A stretch of 64,000 nt of DNA from CAYWMD01 sp964458575 (GTDB taxonomy: Bacteria; Verrucomicrobiota; Verrucomicrobiia; Limisphaerales; JADLHS01). The notes beneath the pieces were generated by a model. That model searched no databases. It was not told where the DNA came from and saw only the letters and a list, made by a program, of their open reading frames with translations. Location: positions 1 to 64,000 of the forward strand of contig CAYWMD010000024.1 in NCBI GenBank assembly GCA_964458575.1, in the 5' to 3' direction. This document shows, piece by piece, positions 19,408-27,934 of this stretch; position 1 is the stretch's first letter, and every line of letters begins with the position of its first letter. Both the position numbers and the translations under genes were made by a program.

Positions 19408-21009
19408 TCACGCGAAAGAACGCAATCGGTCGCGTGCCTCGGTCGCCAACCGGCGGACCAGCGCCGAGGGTGAACGGCGGACTGAAATCATTTGCGGCAC
19501 TGCCGGTCGCCGCGCATCTGCTTCGACCCACAGCGGCCCGCCGGGATTGCCGGAAAGGGTCAGGGTCTCGCCCATGCGCGCTTTCCAACCGGAAGCGGTG
19601 CCGTTCGTGACCTTCCAGCCTTCCGACTGGCGAGGCAGCGCATTTTCAATCACGAGTCGTTTGATGCCGGATGGCAGCGGGACCGACACCTTCAAGCCCA
19701 ACGGTTTAACCCTTAGCGTTTCGCCGTCACGACGTTGGGAATAGTTCATGCGGCTCAGTTCGCCCATGTTCCCCCAGGCAACGTTCCCCAAACCGTTGAT
19801 GAATCGCGCCAGTTGATCCATGAGTTCGTTGCCGTGCTTCAGGTCCTGGTGATGCCCCACGAGAATGATGGGCTGATGCAAATAGGCCGCGAGCAGAACG
19901 GTGTTGGTCGCGTTGGCGGCCAATCGCCAGCGCGGCAGCACCGGACAACCCCGGATCAACTCGGAGGGAAGGTATCCCAGCAAACGGGTCCACTCCTTGC
20001 CCTTGTTGTGCACGCGCAACGAACCGTGCGAAATCGTGGCCGCTTCGAACCCGCACTGCGGGAGCGATTCCATCATCGCCTCCGAACACGCGCCGTGCGG
20101 AGCGGCCATCACGCGCGAGATTTCAAAGCCGGCGGCCCGTTCCAGTCGTTCAATCCGGCGAATGGCCTGCCACAACAAGGCCTGCCGTTCCGTATCCGGC
20201 AGATCTTGCGCGAGTTCCCGGTGCGTATGGTTGTTGCCATGGATGAGCATGGACAACTGCCGGGGATGCCGCCGGAACACTTCCGCCGTCGCAGGATGGG
20301 TGAACCAATTGTCGAGGGGCACGGTGGCAAACGACACGTGGTAATTCTCCCGCACCGCATGGTCCGCAATCCGGCGATAGTCCACATAACCATACCGCGG
20401 CCAGTGCAGATTCGGATCGTCGAACATGAAACCCGCCCGCAGCGGCGGCCCCTCGTACCGGCTGTCCGCGCACACCCAGTGCAGGAAATGCAGCAGCGGC
20501 AGCACTTCCAGAAACCGGTCGCCGTTCAGCACGTCGCGCAGGTTGCCCTCGTTGGGAATGGCGGGCAGGGGGAAACTGGACTGAAAATGCTTCACGCCGT
20601 TCTTCGCTGAAACCGTCCAGACGGGGCCGAGCGGCGTCGTGGCCAGAATGGTTTCGTTCTGGCCGGGAACGAGCGGCTGAATCGCTCCCGCCACCGAAGT
20701 CGTCAATGCTCGACCGCGAAAAGGAAAAGGGACTTCCGCCTCGTCCGCAAACTTCACCTCCATTTGCTTCAGCTCGGCCGCGGCGAGCGGGACGACCGGT
20801 CGGGGCACGCTCAGCGTCGAAGCCAAAGGATTGCCGGAATGTTCCACACGCCCCTCCTCACGGATGAGGATTTCACCAGCATGCGGCCCGCCGTTGTGGT
20901 CCTTGAAGCTGAACTTCACCGGCAGGAGCGAAGCCATGACGGGAAGCAAATTGAACGCGGCCTGGGCCGATTCGTTTACACCAACTTTGATGGAGTGTAC
21001 GGAATTCAC
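19408..21009 (-). CDS. Polysaccharide deacetylase-like protein
   Basis: A protein of 533 residues if it starts at the GTG at 21009, which overlaps the upstream stop as GTGA, a classic translational-coupling arrangement. The frame could be read from 21099, but that start would overlap the upstream gene by 94 bases. Central residues (about 190-430) resemble NodB/DUF2334-type deacetylases: FMFDDPNLHWPRYGYVD supplies an Asp pair, HGNNHTHRELA the metal-binding histidines, MAAPHGACS a later motif, and VGHHQDL a further histidine site. The N-terminal 180 and C-terminal 100 residues look like beta-sandwich regions. No signal peptide is evident. Probably removes acyl groups from an exopolysaccharide; inferred from family only. 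Confidence 0.75.
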   Translation of the reverse strand: MNSVHSIKVGVNESAQAAFNLLPVMASLLPVKFSFKDHNGGPHAGEILIREEGRVEHSGNPLASTLSVPRPVVPLAAAELKQMEVKFADEAEVPFPFRGRALTTSVAGAIQPLVPGQNETILATTPLGPVWTVSAKNGVKHFQSSFPLPAIPNEGNLRDVLNGDRFLEVLPLLHFLHWVCADSRYEGPPLRAGFMFDDPNLHWPRYGYVDYRRIADHAVRENYHVSFATVPLDNWFTHPATAEVFRRHPRQLSMLIHGNNHTHRELAQDLPDTERQALLWQAIRRIERLERAAGFEISRVMAAPHGACSEAMMESLPQCGFEAATISHGSLRVHNKGKEWTRLLGYLPSELIRGCPVLPRWRLAANATNTVLLAAYLHQPIILVGHHQDLKHGNELMDQLARFINGLGNVAWGNMGELSRMNYSQRRDGETLRVKPLGLKVSVPLPSGIKRLVIENALPRQSEGWKVTNGTASGWKARMGETLTLSGNPGGPLWVEADARRPAVPQMISVRRSPSALVRRLATEARDRLRSFA

Positions 21010-22001
21010 GCGCGTTTGCAGGTCAAACCTTTTTCCACCACCGCGGGCTTGGCGGGTTGCTCCACGGGCCGCCGGCCCGTCAACAGCCATTTGAGACATA
21101 CCCGGTTTTCACGATAGCGACCCTGAAAATCTTCTCCTTCTCCCGCGCCGATTACCTTGAGAAACGCCCGCAGCGCAAAGCGCCAGCCGTGATAAATGAG
21201 CAGCAGCAGGTAATAAAGCACCTGGCCCGGCACGCCGTGGTATTTCTTCCAATACGTCAGGTTGGCCCGCAACATTTCCACGCAATAACGCGCCGGCGCG
21301 TTGGAAGAGCTGCCGCCGCCAAAGTGCGTGGCGGTGGCCTCGTTCACATACCACGTTTGCCAGCGCGCGTCGCGGAAGCGCTTGCACCAGTCCACGTCCT
21401 CGGCATAGAAGAAGAAGCGCTCGTCCAATCCGCCCACGCGTTCGACGGCCGTTCGACGCGCCAGCCAGAAGCAGCCGCTCAACACCTCCACCTCCGCCGT
21501 CTGATCCTGTTTCCAGTGGCGCATTTCCCGCCCCGAGAAGGCCGCGTGATTCGCGAAGGCGGTATCCAGCCCAAAAGACTCGCACACCGTGCTCCACACG
21601 CTCGGCAACCGCCGGCAAGTGCGCTGGAGTTTGCCGTCGCGTCCCAGCACATGCGGCCCGATCAGCCCCGCCTGCGGGTGGCTTTCCATGAATTTGATGA
21701 GCTGCGGGAAACAACCGGCATGAACCACCACGTCGGAGTTCACCAGCGCCAGGTAGTCGCCTTTGGCCGCCTTGATCCCGAGATTGTTTGCCCGGGCAAA
21801 ACCCAGGTTCGTTGCCGAACGGATGAGGTTCACCTCGGGGAAATCCGCGGCGACCATCTCCGGCGAGCCATCGCTGGACGCGTTGTCCACCACGATGACC
21901 TCGCGCACGAGGCCGCCGCCGGTCTGGCAAATGGAGTTCAGGCAATCGCGCAGATAACCGCGCGCGTTCCAACTGACGATGATGATGGAAATGTTATCCA
22001 A
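21006..22001 (-). CDS. Family 2 glycosyltransferase (rhamnosyltransferase-like)
   Basis: A protein of 331 residues whose start must be near MDNISIIIVSWNARGYL because the GT-A strand begins there; the codon is TTG at 22001, overlapping the end of the polymerase gene by 8 bases. Motifs are VDNASSDGS (residues about 38-46), NLGFARANN, LVNSDVVVH (the DxD-equivalent) and FFFYAEDVDWCKRF, the ED motif of WbbL-like rhamnosyltransferases. The segment VLYYLLLLIYHGWRF near 265 may be membrane-associated. Its role is addition of a sugar, plausibly rhamnose, to the lipid-linked repeat unit. The rhamnose assignment is family-level only. Confidence 0.87.
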   Translation of the reverse strand: MDNISIIIVSWNARGYLRDCLNSICQTGGGLVREVIVVDNASSDGSPEMVAADFPEVNLIRSATNLGFARANNLGIKAAKGDYLALVNSDVVVHAGCFPQLIKFMESHPQAGLIGPHVLGRDGKLQRTCRRLPSVWSTVCESFGLDTAFANHAAFSGREMRHWKQDQTAEVEVLSGCFWLARRTAVERVGGLDERFFFYAEDVDWCKRFRDARWQTWYVNEATATHFGGGSSSNAPARYCVEMLRANLTYWKKYHGVPGQVLYYLLLLIYHGWRFALRAFLKVIGAGEGEDFQGRYRENRVCLKWLLTGRRPVEQPAKPAVVEKGLTCKRA

Positions 22002-23328
22002 GGGACGTCGAGATTTGAGGTTCGCCCGCGGGCAGAATTTCGGGTTGTGCCGCTTTCATTTCGCGCGCCGGCTTGCGGAACGTGGACGCATACACCGAGG
22101 CGATGGTCGCCAGCAGAAAGTAGAAGTAGACGGCCGTTTGGTCGTAGTAACAAATGGAAAGGAACGTGACGGCGTGGCTGAACAAAATCGCCCCGAGCAC
22201 CCAGACGGTAAACCGATCCTCCTTCGACATGTATTTACTCCGCCGCAAGGTCTTGCCGATGTAGGCAAAGCCCATCCAGACGACCGCCGCAAACAACACC
22301 ACCAAGCCGATGCCGCCATAAACCCCCATGCGGATGTAATGATTTGTGATATCCGTGTGATCCTGGCTCCAGTAAACGCCGGTCGGCATCCAGTGGCGCG
22401 TGTAATCCGTTCCCCACGCCCACCATTCGTGAAAGTGCGTCACCGCCATGTGAATCAATTGCGCCCGATGCCAGCCCGTGCTGCTGCCCGTCAGATCCAC
22501 CCGCGCGAGGATGTAATAGAACGGGTCGTGCATCACGAAATTCAACACGATGATGCCCAGCACCGCACCCCAGCGGACCAGTTTCATTCGTTTTCGAATC
22601 AGCCACATGCCGATGCCGGCGAAGGCGGTGAAGCTGGTCATGATCGCCCCACTGGATGCGCACGCCAGAACCATTGCCGCCGAGGAACAAAATCCAATGA
22701 TCGCGGCCTTTTTATCTTTCCGCCGCCAGAACAAGTAAGCCAGCGGCATGCACACGCCGCCCACGGTTCCCGCCAGAATGGGATGGGAGAACGGCCCTTG
22801 AGCTCGAATCTTGCCGTCCCGAACGCCCACGATCTCGGACACACCGCCGAACACGGCGAACAAATTGCGCTGTGTCAGTTTTTCCAGGATCATTTCCAAT
22901 GCCACCGGCACCATGAAGAACAGCATGTAACGGGCGACGCGCATGAAGTCATTCAAGTCGCGGATAAAAATGCGCATCAGGAAAAACGCACCCAGACAGT
23001 CATAGGCAATCCCGAGCATGGTAATCAACATGGACTCGGGCTTTTTATGGAAGAGGCTGGCCCCGACGGCCCAGACTCCCCAAAGAATCATGAAGTGATC
23101 CATTCGGCCCAGCTTGCCCACAACGCGTTCGCCCTTGGACAGAACCCGCAACATGCCGGCCATCACGAGCAACCGGACCACGGTGAAATGGAACGGGCCG
23201 ATTTCCAGCTCCTGACCGGCCGGCATCAGCGTGGCCCCCATCAACAGCGGCACCGCCGCCAGCCGGCGTGGCAGCGTAAACAAAAAATACGCGCTCACCA
23301 GCACGAAGAGGAAGCCGATTGGATTCAC
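21994..23328 (-). CDS. O-antigen polymerase/ligase-like membrane protein (Wzy/WaaL superfamily)
   Basis: A protein of 444 residues starting at GTG (23328). It has about ten hydrophobic segments, starting with PIGFLFVLVSAYFLFTL, and a longer periplasmic-type loop after residue 270 (RVDLTGSSTGWHRAQL onward, with TNHYIRMGVYGGIG at its end), the layout of Wzy_C proteins. It probably polymerises lipid-linked repeat units at the periplasmic face. Sequence alone cannot separate polymerase from ligase, but a Wzz-like protein and an initiating transferase in the same locus favour polymerase. Confidence 0.82.
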   Translation of the reverse strand: MNPIGFLFVLVSAYFLFTLPRRLAAVPLLMGATLMPAGQELEIGPFHFTVVRLLVMAGMLRVLSKGERVVGKLGRMDHFMILWGVWAVGASLFHKKPESMLITMLGIAYDCLGAFFLMRIFIRDLNDFMRVARYMLFFMVPVALEMILEKLTQRNLFAVFGGVSEIVGVRDGKIRAQGPFSHPILAGTVGGVCMPLAYLFWRRKDKKAAIIGFCSSAAMVLACASSGAIMTSFTAFAGIGMWLIRKRMKLVRWGAVLGIIVLNFVMHDPFYYILARVDLTGSSTGWHRAQLIHMAVTHFHEWWAWGTDYTRHWMPTGVYWSQDHTDITNHYIRMGVYGGIGLVVLFAAVVWMGFAYIGKTLRRSKYMSKEDRFTVWVLGAILFSHAVTFLSICYYDQTAVYFYFLLATIASVYASTFRKPAREMKAAQPEILPAGEPQISTSLG

Positions 23329-23367
23329 GCGTTGAAAAGTTTGGGGAGATTCCCAGCCGGTTGCGGG

Positions 23368-24234
23368 TCAACTCCAGAGACTCTGCCGTCCCAAAAGCCG
23401 GTTCATCTGCTGCTGGCGGAAGTACCTGATCAGCGCGGGATCCTCGACCTGGGGAATCCGCTGAAGGTAGCCCTTCAAAAAACCCGCCAGCAATCCAGCC
23501 GCCTGCAACAAATAGGGTTTCACGAACACCCGCCGGGCGCACTTTGACAACATGAAAAGCGGGTGGTAGCCGGCGATGTAATTGGCCAGGCCGTTCTTCA
23601 CAAAATTGGGCCAGGTGCCGTATGCCCCGCCGGCCGGACGATGATGCAGAGTTTTGATTTCCCGGAAGGTCCGCGTCGTCCAGCCCAGCATGTTCGCCTT
23701 CACCTCATCCAACGTGTCCCAGCCGGGCGCTTTGAGCAGCCCGCCGATTTCCCGCCAGCACTGCGCGCGGTAAATTTTTGTCGCGCCGCGGACGTGAAAC
23801 ACCGGGTCCACCTTGGACTCTTCCTCCAGCACGCCGTTGCGCAGGTTGCAGATCAAGCCCCCACCGATGCCCAGCCGCGGCTCCGCGTCGAACTGTGCCA
23901 GGCACTTCTCAAAGTAGTCCGGCTCGAAAGTGACATCGCCATCGAGCTTGACGACGTAATCCCACGACTCCTTCGCCAATAATTCGTATCCGCTGTAAAA
24001 CGCCTCGATCACTCCCCCACCCGCCTGGCGGAAACCGCGGTCGGTGCGATGCACCACGCGAATCCAGTCGTACTGCTTCGCCGCAGCGTCTGCAATCTTG
24101 CCGGTGTCGTCCGTGCTGCCGTCGTTGACAATGACCCAGCGATGCGGAGGAATTGTCTGCCGCGCCAGCGATTCCAGCGTCAGCGGCAGAAACTTCGCTT
24201 CGTTGCGCACGGGGCTGACGATCACGTATTTCAT
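23368..24234 (-). CDS. Family 2 glycosyltransferase
   Basis: A protein of 288 residues from the ATG at 24234 (MKYVIVSPVRNEAKFL); a start six codons further upstream is possible but less typical of the family. Motifs are VIVSPVRNEA at the N-terminus, VNDGSTDDT near residue 35 and VKLDGDVTFEPDYF near 95, the DxD metal site. The C-terminal region is basic and ends in RQQQMNRLLG. It sits 24 bases after the deacetylase-like gene and 39 before the polymerase gene, in one run of co-oriented genes. Sugar specificity unknown. Confidence 0.87.
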   Translation of the reverse strand: MKYVIVSPVRNEAKFLPLTLESLARQTIPPHRWVIVNDGSTDDTGKIADAAAKQYDWIRVVHRTDRGFRQAGGGVIEAFYSGYELLAKESWDYVVKLDGDVTFEPDYFEKCLAQFDAEPRLGIGGGLICNLRNGVLEEESKVDPVFHVRGATKIYRAQCWREIGGLLKAPGWDTLDEVKANMLGWTTRTFREIKTLHHRPAGGAYGTWPNFVKNGLANYIAGYHPLFMLSKCARRVFVKPYLLQAAGLLAGFLKGYLQRIPQVEDPALIRYFRQQQMNRLLGRQSLWS

Positions 24235-24258
24235 GGGCGGGCAATGAATCAACTAGGG

Positions 24259-25362
24259 TCAATTGGCGCAAACGGCCGGTGTCACCGGAGCATCAACCGC
24301 GGGCACAAAATCTCTGAACGTGGCAAATCCAAACCGGGATTTTTCGTTGGCCACGAATTCCAAGAACGCGCGCAAACTCCGCTCGTTGGCTTCGGTGAAA
24401 AGCTTAGAATGTCCGATCAACACGAACGGCAGATCGTTGGCCATCCACGCGTACCTGGCCTCGGCCCGCTTGAGAGCGCCGATCAATTGACGCCCGGTGC
24501 ATTGATTGAAATCCGCCTTCCAAGCATGTTTGCGCGCGAGCATCGAAAGTTTCCGCAGCACTCTGCCGTTCCTCGAATTTCCAGCCGCCGGGCCGGCCCC
24601 CGCCATGCCTTCGGAATTGGCGATGCGGTGCGCGCGGGTTTGCAGCGCGCGATAAACTCGGTTGCGGGTCAAAAAGGCGCCGATCCAGCGGTTCTCGCAA
24701 TAAATGGGAAACTCCACCAACCGCCCCGCTTCATTCTTGTGGCAAACGTCATCCGCGTCCACCGGCCAGGGGATCAGATCGCTGTGTGCGTTCGAGTAAT
24801 CGAAGCTGACGATCCCGTTGCGGCGGCCGTGCTTGAAGACGGAGGTTTCAATCCGGATGTCATTTTCAAGCAGCGCGCGAACGACGTTGCGCGAGGGACT
24901 CACCGCCCAGTTGGCCGCACGAAATGCGATGCATTCGTAGGCCGGATCCACGGGCTTGAGCAGGGTTTCGAGATACGTCTTGCCAATGCGGACGATTTCG
25001 ACGAGTCGTTCCGGCGGCAAACCGGCGAAGTTGTATTCCGACCAGTCCTGCCGCCAGCGCCCTTCCGTGAACCGGGCGTTAAAATAGGACGCGTGCAAAT
25101 GCAACTGCACGTCATGGCCGCGCCGGATTGCGTCGCGAAGCTGGTCCGCAATGGCGGCGTAATGATAATCATCCCGCCCGAACTGTTCGCGGTATTCGCG
25201 GAACTTCAGAATCTCCGCCACGTCCGCCAGAATGGTGAGCTTGGCCCCGCACCGGTCAAACTGATCCAGCATCCGGCGCGTCGGCTCGACCATCAGGGCG
25301 TGGGGACAACCGTCCCCGTTGCCGTGGATTTCGTAATCGAGCGTAAAAATGGCTTTCAGCAT
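24259..25362 (-). CDS. Polysaccharide deacetylase-like protein (cytoplasmic)
   Basis: A protein of 367 residues from the ATG at 25362 (MLKAIFTLDYEIHGNGDG). The acidic DYE motif directly after the first strand and the HDVQLHLHASYF histidine motif near residue 85 match NodB-fold proteins found in LPS and exopolysaccharide clusters. FRAANWAVSP and VLIGHSKLF supply later fold motifs. No signal peptide, so it would act in the cytoplasm, perhaps on a nucleotide- or lipid-linked sugar. This is the second of two free-standing deacetylase-like genes in this operon. Substrate and activity are inferred. Confidence 0.78.
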   Translation of the reverse strand: MLKAIFTLDYEIHGNGDGCPHALMVEPTRRMLDQFDRCGAKLTILADVAEILKFREYREQFGRDDYHYAAIADQLRDAIRRGHDVQLHLHASYFNARFTEGRWRQDWSEYNFAGLPPERLVEIVRIGKTYLETLLKPVDPAYECIAFRAANWAVSPSRNVVRALLENDIRIETSVFKHGRRNGIVSFDYSNAHSDLIPWPVDADDVCHKNEAGRLVEFPIYCENRWIGAFLTRNRVYRALQTRAHRIANSEGMAGAGPAAGNSRNGRVLRKLSMLARKHAWKADFNQCTGRQLIGALKRAEARYAWMANDLPFVLIGHSKLFTEANERSLRAFLEFVANEKSRFGFATFRDFVPAVDAPVTPAVCAN

Positions 25363-25451
25363 GATAACGGATTCGAGCCGCAAATTCCGCAAACGCCGGA
25401 ACTGAGCAACGTCAATGCCACGGGCGGCGGCGCCGACCTTTGACCTGCGGA

Positions 25452-26567
25452 CTAACTGTAGGCGAGCAGACTGTTGATGATCCGCTCGGAGGCCTGGCCA
25501 TCCCAGAGGGGAGGCACCTGGCCGTAGTGCAGGTCGCGATTAAGGACCTCATCAATGTCCGCCGAGAGCTGCTCCAGGCTCGTGAGCTTGTTGCTGCCCA
25601 TGGTGACGGTGATGGGCCGTTCGGTGTTTGGACGCAAGGTGAGACAGGGCGTCCGAAAATAGGTGCTCTCCTCTTGCAACCCGCCCGAGTCGGTCAGCAC
25701 GAGGCGCGCGTTCTCCGTCAGACACAGCGAATCGTGATAGCCGATGGGTTCGAGGATTTTCAAGCCCGGCTGGTCGTCGAGAGCGATGCCGAATTGCGCG
25801 CACATCTTGCGCGTGCGCGGGTGGATGGGAAACACCACCGGCAGCCGCTTCGCCAGCCGTTTGACCTCGTCCATGATCTTGGTCAACGCGGCCTGATCGT
25901 CCACGTTGGCCGGACGGTGCAGGGTTACGTAAACAAAACCCTTCCGCTCCAGGCCCAACTTGTTCATCAGTTGCCGCGCGCGCGCCTGTTCCAGGTTCGC
26001 CACCACGGCGTCAATCATCACGTTGCCCACCAGTTTGATCTTGGAATCGGGAACGCCTTCGCGTTTCAAATTCTCGTCGGCGTCCGGCGAGGGCGTCAGG
26101 AGCAGATTGGCCAGCGCGTCGGTCACGATGCGGTTGACTTCCTCGGGCATGGTGCGGTCGAAGCTGCGCAATCCGGCCTCGACGTGCGCGATTTTGATTC
26201 CCATCTTGGCACAGACCAGGGTGCAGGCCATGGTCGAATTGACATCACCCACCACCACCACCCAGTCGGGTTTTTCCTGCTCACACACCGATTCAAACTT
26301 CGCCATGACATTGGCGGTTTGCACCGCGTGCGACCCGGACCCGACGCCCAGGTTGATGTCGGGGGCGGGAATGCCCAGTTCGCCGAAGAACACGTCGGAC
26401 ATTTTCTCGTCGTAATGCTGCCCGGTATGCACCAGCCGGTATTCCAGCCGCGTGCCGTTCCATTGGTTGTTTTCGTCACGTCCCCGCAGACATTTGATCA
26501 GCGGGGCAATCTTCATGAAATTGGGGCGGGCGCCCGCAACGATAAGCACTTTGAGTTGTCTGGCCAT
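25452..26567 (-). CDS. wecB: UDP-N-acetylglucosamine 2-epimerase (non-hydrolysing)
   Basis: A protein of 371 residues starting at ATG, full length for the family. It interconverts UDP-GlcNAc and UDP-ManNAc or, as WbpI, the diacetamido-uronate equivalents. Motifs include VLIVAGARPNFMKIAPLI at the start, VHTGQHYDEKMSD near 50, HVEAGLRSFDRTMPEE near 140, and LTDSGGLQEESTYFRTPCLT near 290, with conserved catalytic acidic and histidine residues. Given WbpB- and WbpD-like genes in the same locus, the product could be a ManNAc3NAcA-type uronic acid, but WbpA and WbpE homologues are not in the window, so plain ManNAc is equally possible. Confidence 0.93.
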   Translation of the reverse strand: MARQLKVLIVAGARPNFMKIAPLIKCLRGRDENNQWNGTRLEYRLVHTGQHYDEKMSDVFFGELGIPAPDINLGVGSGSHAVQTANVMAKFESVCEQEKPDWVVVVGDVNSTMACTLVCAKMGIKIAHVEAGLRSFDRTMPEEVNRIVTDALANLLLTPSPDADENLKREGVPDSKIKLVGNVMIDAVVANLEQARARQLMNKLGLERKGFVYVTLHRPANVDDQAALTKIMDEVKRLAKRLPVVFPIHPRTRKMCAQFGIALDDQPGLKILEPIGYHDSLCLTENARLVLTDSGGLQEESTYFRTPCLTLRPNTERPITVTMGSNKLTSLEQLSADIDEVLNRDLHYGQVPPLWDGQASERIINSLLAYS

Positions 26568-26605
26568 GATTACGTCCTTTTTGGTTGAAACTCCTGCGTT
26601 TAAAC

Positions 26606-27664
26606 TTATGCCGGTTGGCCGGCGGCGCGGCCGCCTTTGACGATCGCGTCCACGTGGCTCACGATTTCGGACAAAGCCGTTCGCGGTGCGGCCGCGTGCG
26701 CGCCGTTCTGCTGGCGACGGGTCAGCTGGATCCTAGTCTGCACGTCCTCAACTTTTTCGATCAACGTCAAGCGGCCCTGCTTCTGCAAATCGCGATCCAC
26801 CGCGCCAATCTTGCCGCGGAAAATACTGTAAACGGGAACGCCGAGCGCGGCCGCCTCGCGATTCATGGTGCCGCCGCCGCTGACAACGAGGTCGGAGTGC
26901 CAGAGCAAATTCAATCCATCCACCGCCTCTTTGGGCACGACGGTCTTTTCATTCTGAAACCAGTGCGGATGGGCGGCCCGGATTTCCGCCTCCTGCTTCT
27001 TGTTGCGCGGCAGCAGCACGGCCCTAACGCCCGGCGACTTTGTCACGCGTTCCATGAAGTGGGTAAAAAGCACCTCACTCTCGGGATTGTGATAATGCGC
27101 CTCCGTCGCCGGTGGCCGCACCGTCACGATGATGTCCCCGTTCCCGATGGGCAGTTGCTTTAACAGCGACGCATCGGGTTTGAACTCGGGCGCGTAAACG
27201 TCTTCTTTGATGCCCTTGTAAGTGCGGATGTTCGCCCGGTTTTTGCAGTGCAGGCTCTCCTGGAACATTGTGTCCGGCACAATTTCCCAACGCGGGCGCA
27301 CCAGCGGCGGCGCCGAGCAATGTTCGTAATCCATGATCATGACGGTCGGAATGCGGAGGAGATTGCAGAGGAGAATTTGGGCGCGTGATCCGTGCGACAA
27401 CCCCAGGACCGGGCGCTCCCGCAACACGAACGTGAACAGTTGCAGCGTTCGCCACGCCAGCCCCCAGGCCTTGAGCAGCCGGTTCTTGCCGTAGTGGCGG
27501 CCAATCTTTTTGTAGGACAGGCCAAACTTGTCCGCCAGTTCGCAAACCTGGAACGCGTCGCGGGCCGTCAAGACCACGGCGTATCCCTGCTGCTCCAGCT
27601 CGCGGATGATCGGTTTAAAGAACGGGATGTGCGGTGTGTTCTCCAGATCAATCCAGATCTTCAT
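26606..27664 (-). CDS. DUF354 family protein (glycosyltransferase-B-like)
   Basis: A protein of 352 residues from the ATG at 27664, chosen because the family begins MKIWIDLENTPHIPFF. An ATG at 27751 would add 29 Ala/Ser-rich residues; neither start has a clear ribosome-binding site. DUF354 proteins have a WecB/MurG-like double Rossmann fold and occur in surface-polysaccharide clusters in bacteria and archaea; their reaction is not well established. Visible features: LGLSHGSRAQILLC, a MIMDYEH motif, IVTVRPPATEAHY and the SDLVVSGGGTMNREAAALG glycine-rich C-terminal nucleotide-binding motif. A good promoter lies at 27799-27827. Confidence 0.8.
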   Translation of the reverse strand: MKIWIDLENTPHIPFFKPIIRELEQQGYAVVLTARDAFQVCELADKFGLSYKKIGRHYGKNRLLKAWGLAWRTLQLFTFVLRERPVLGLSHGSRAQILLCNLLRIPTVMIMDYEHCSAPPLVRPRWEIVPDTMFQESLHCKNRANIRTYKGIKEDVYAPEFKPDASLLKQLPIGNGDIIVTVRPPATEAHYHNPESEVLFTHFMERVTKSPGVRAVLLPRNKKQEAEIRAAHPHWFQNEKTVVPKEAVDGLNLLWHSDLVVSGGGTMNREAAALGVPVYSIFRGKIGAVDRDLQKQGRLTLIEKVEDVQTRIQLTRRQQNGAHAAAPRTALSEIVSHVDAIVKGGRAAGQPA

Positions 27665-27798
27665 GCGTGGCGCGGTGACGGCCCGGCTAGCCGGGACTTT
27701 CGCGTGAAGTGAAACGGAGTTGGCGGACGTTGCGATGAGGGGAGCGGACATATTTGTTTGTAAGTGTGTTCGAACAGCGATTCCTTGTTTTATCAATT

Positions 27799-27827
27799 GT
27801 TATAGATTTCGTTTTCCTTCGTCACAA
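27799..27827 (-). promoter_or_regulatory. Predicted sigma70 promoter for the DUF354-wecB run
   Basis: On the minus strand TTGTGA (27827-27822) is followed after exactly 17 bases by TATAAC (27804-27799), in a locally AT-rich patch of a GC-rich genome. Predicted transcription starts near 27792, about 130 bases before the preferred DUF354 start. It would allow the downstream half of the locus to be expressed independently of the antiterminator operon. Confidence 0.55.
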
Positions 27828-27934
27828 AGTCAACGTCGAGGTTTTTCGGACAGTGTCCCGGGGCAACCCGGGGCGATCCGTTCGTTTGAACGAGGATGAT
27901 AGCGGCGGCGTTGCCAGGCGGCACCAACCGCCGG

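Noticed and set aside
21979..25443. Plus-strand open frames opposite the polymerase, glycosyltransferase and deacetylase-like genes
   Set aside because: Composition is typical of antisense of GC-rich coding DNA, whereas the minus-strand products have clear family motifs.
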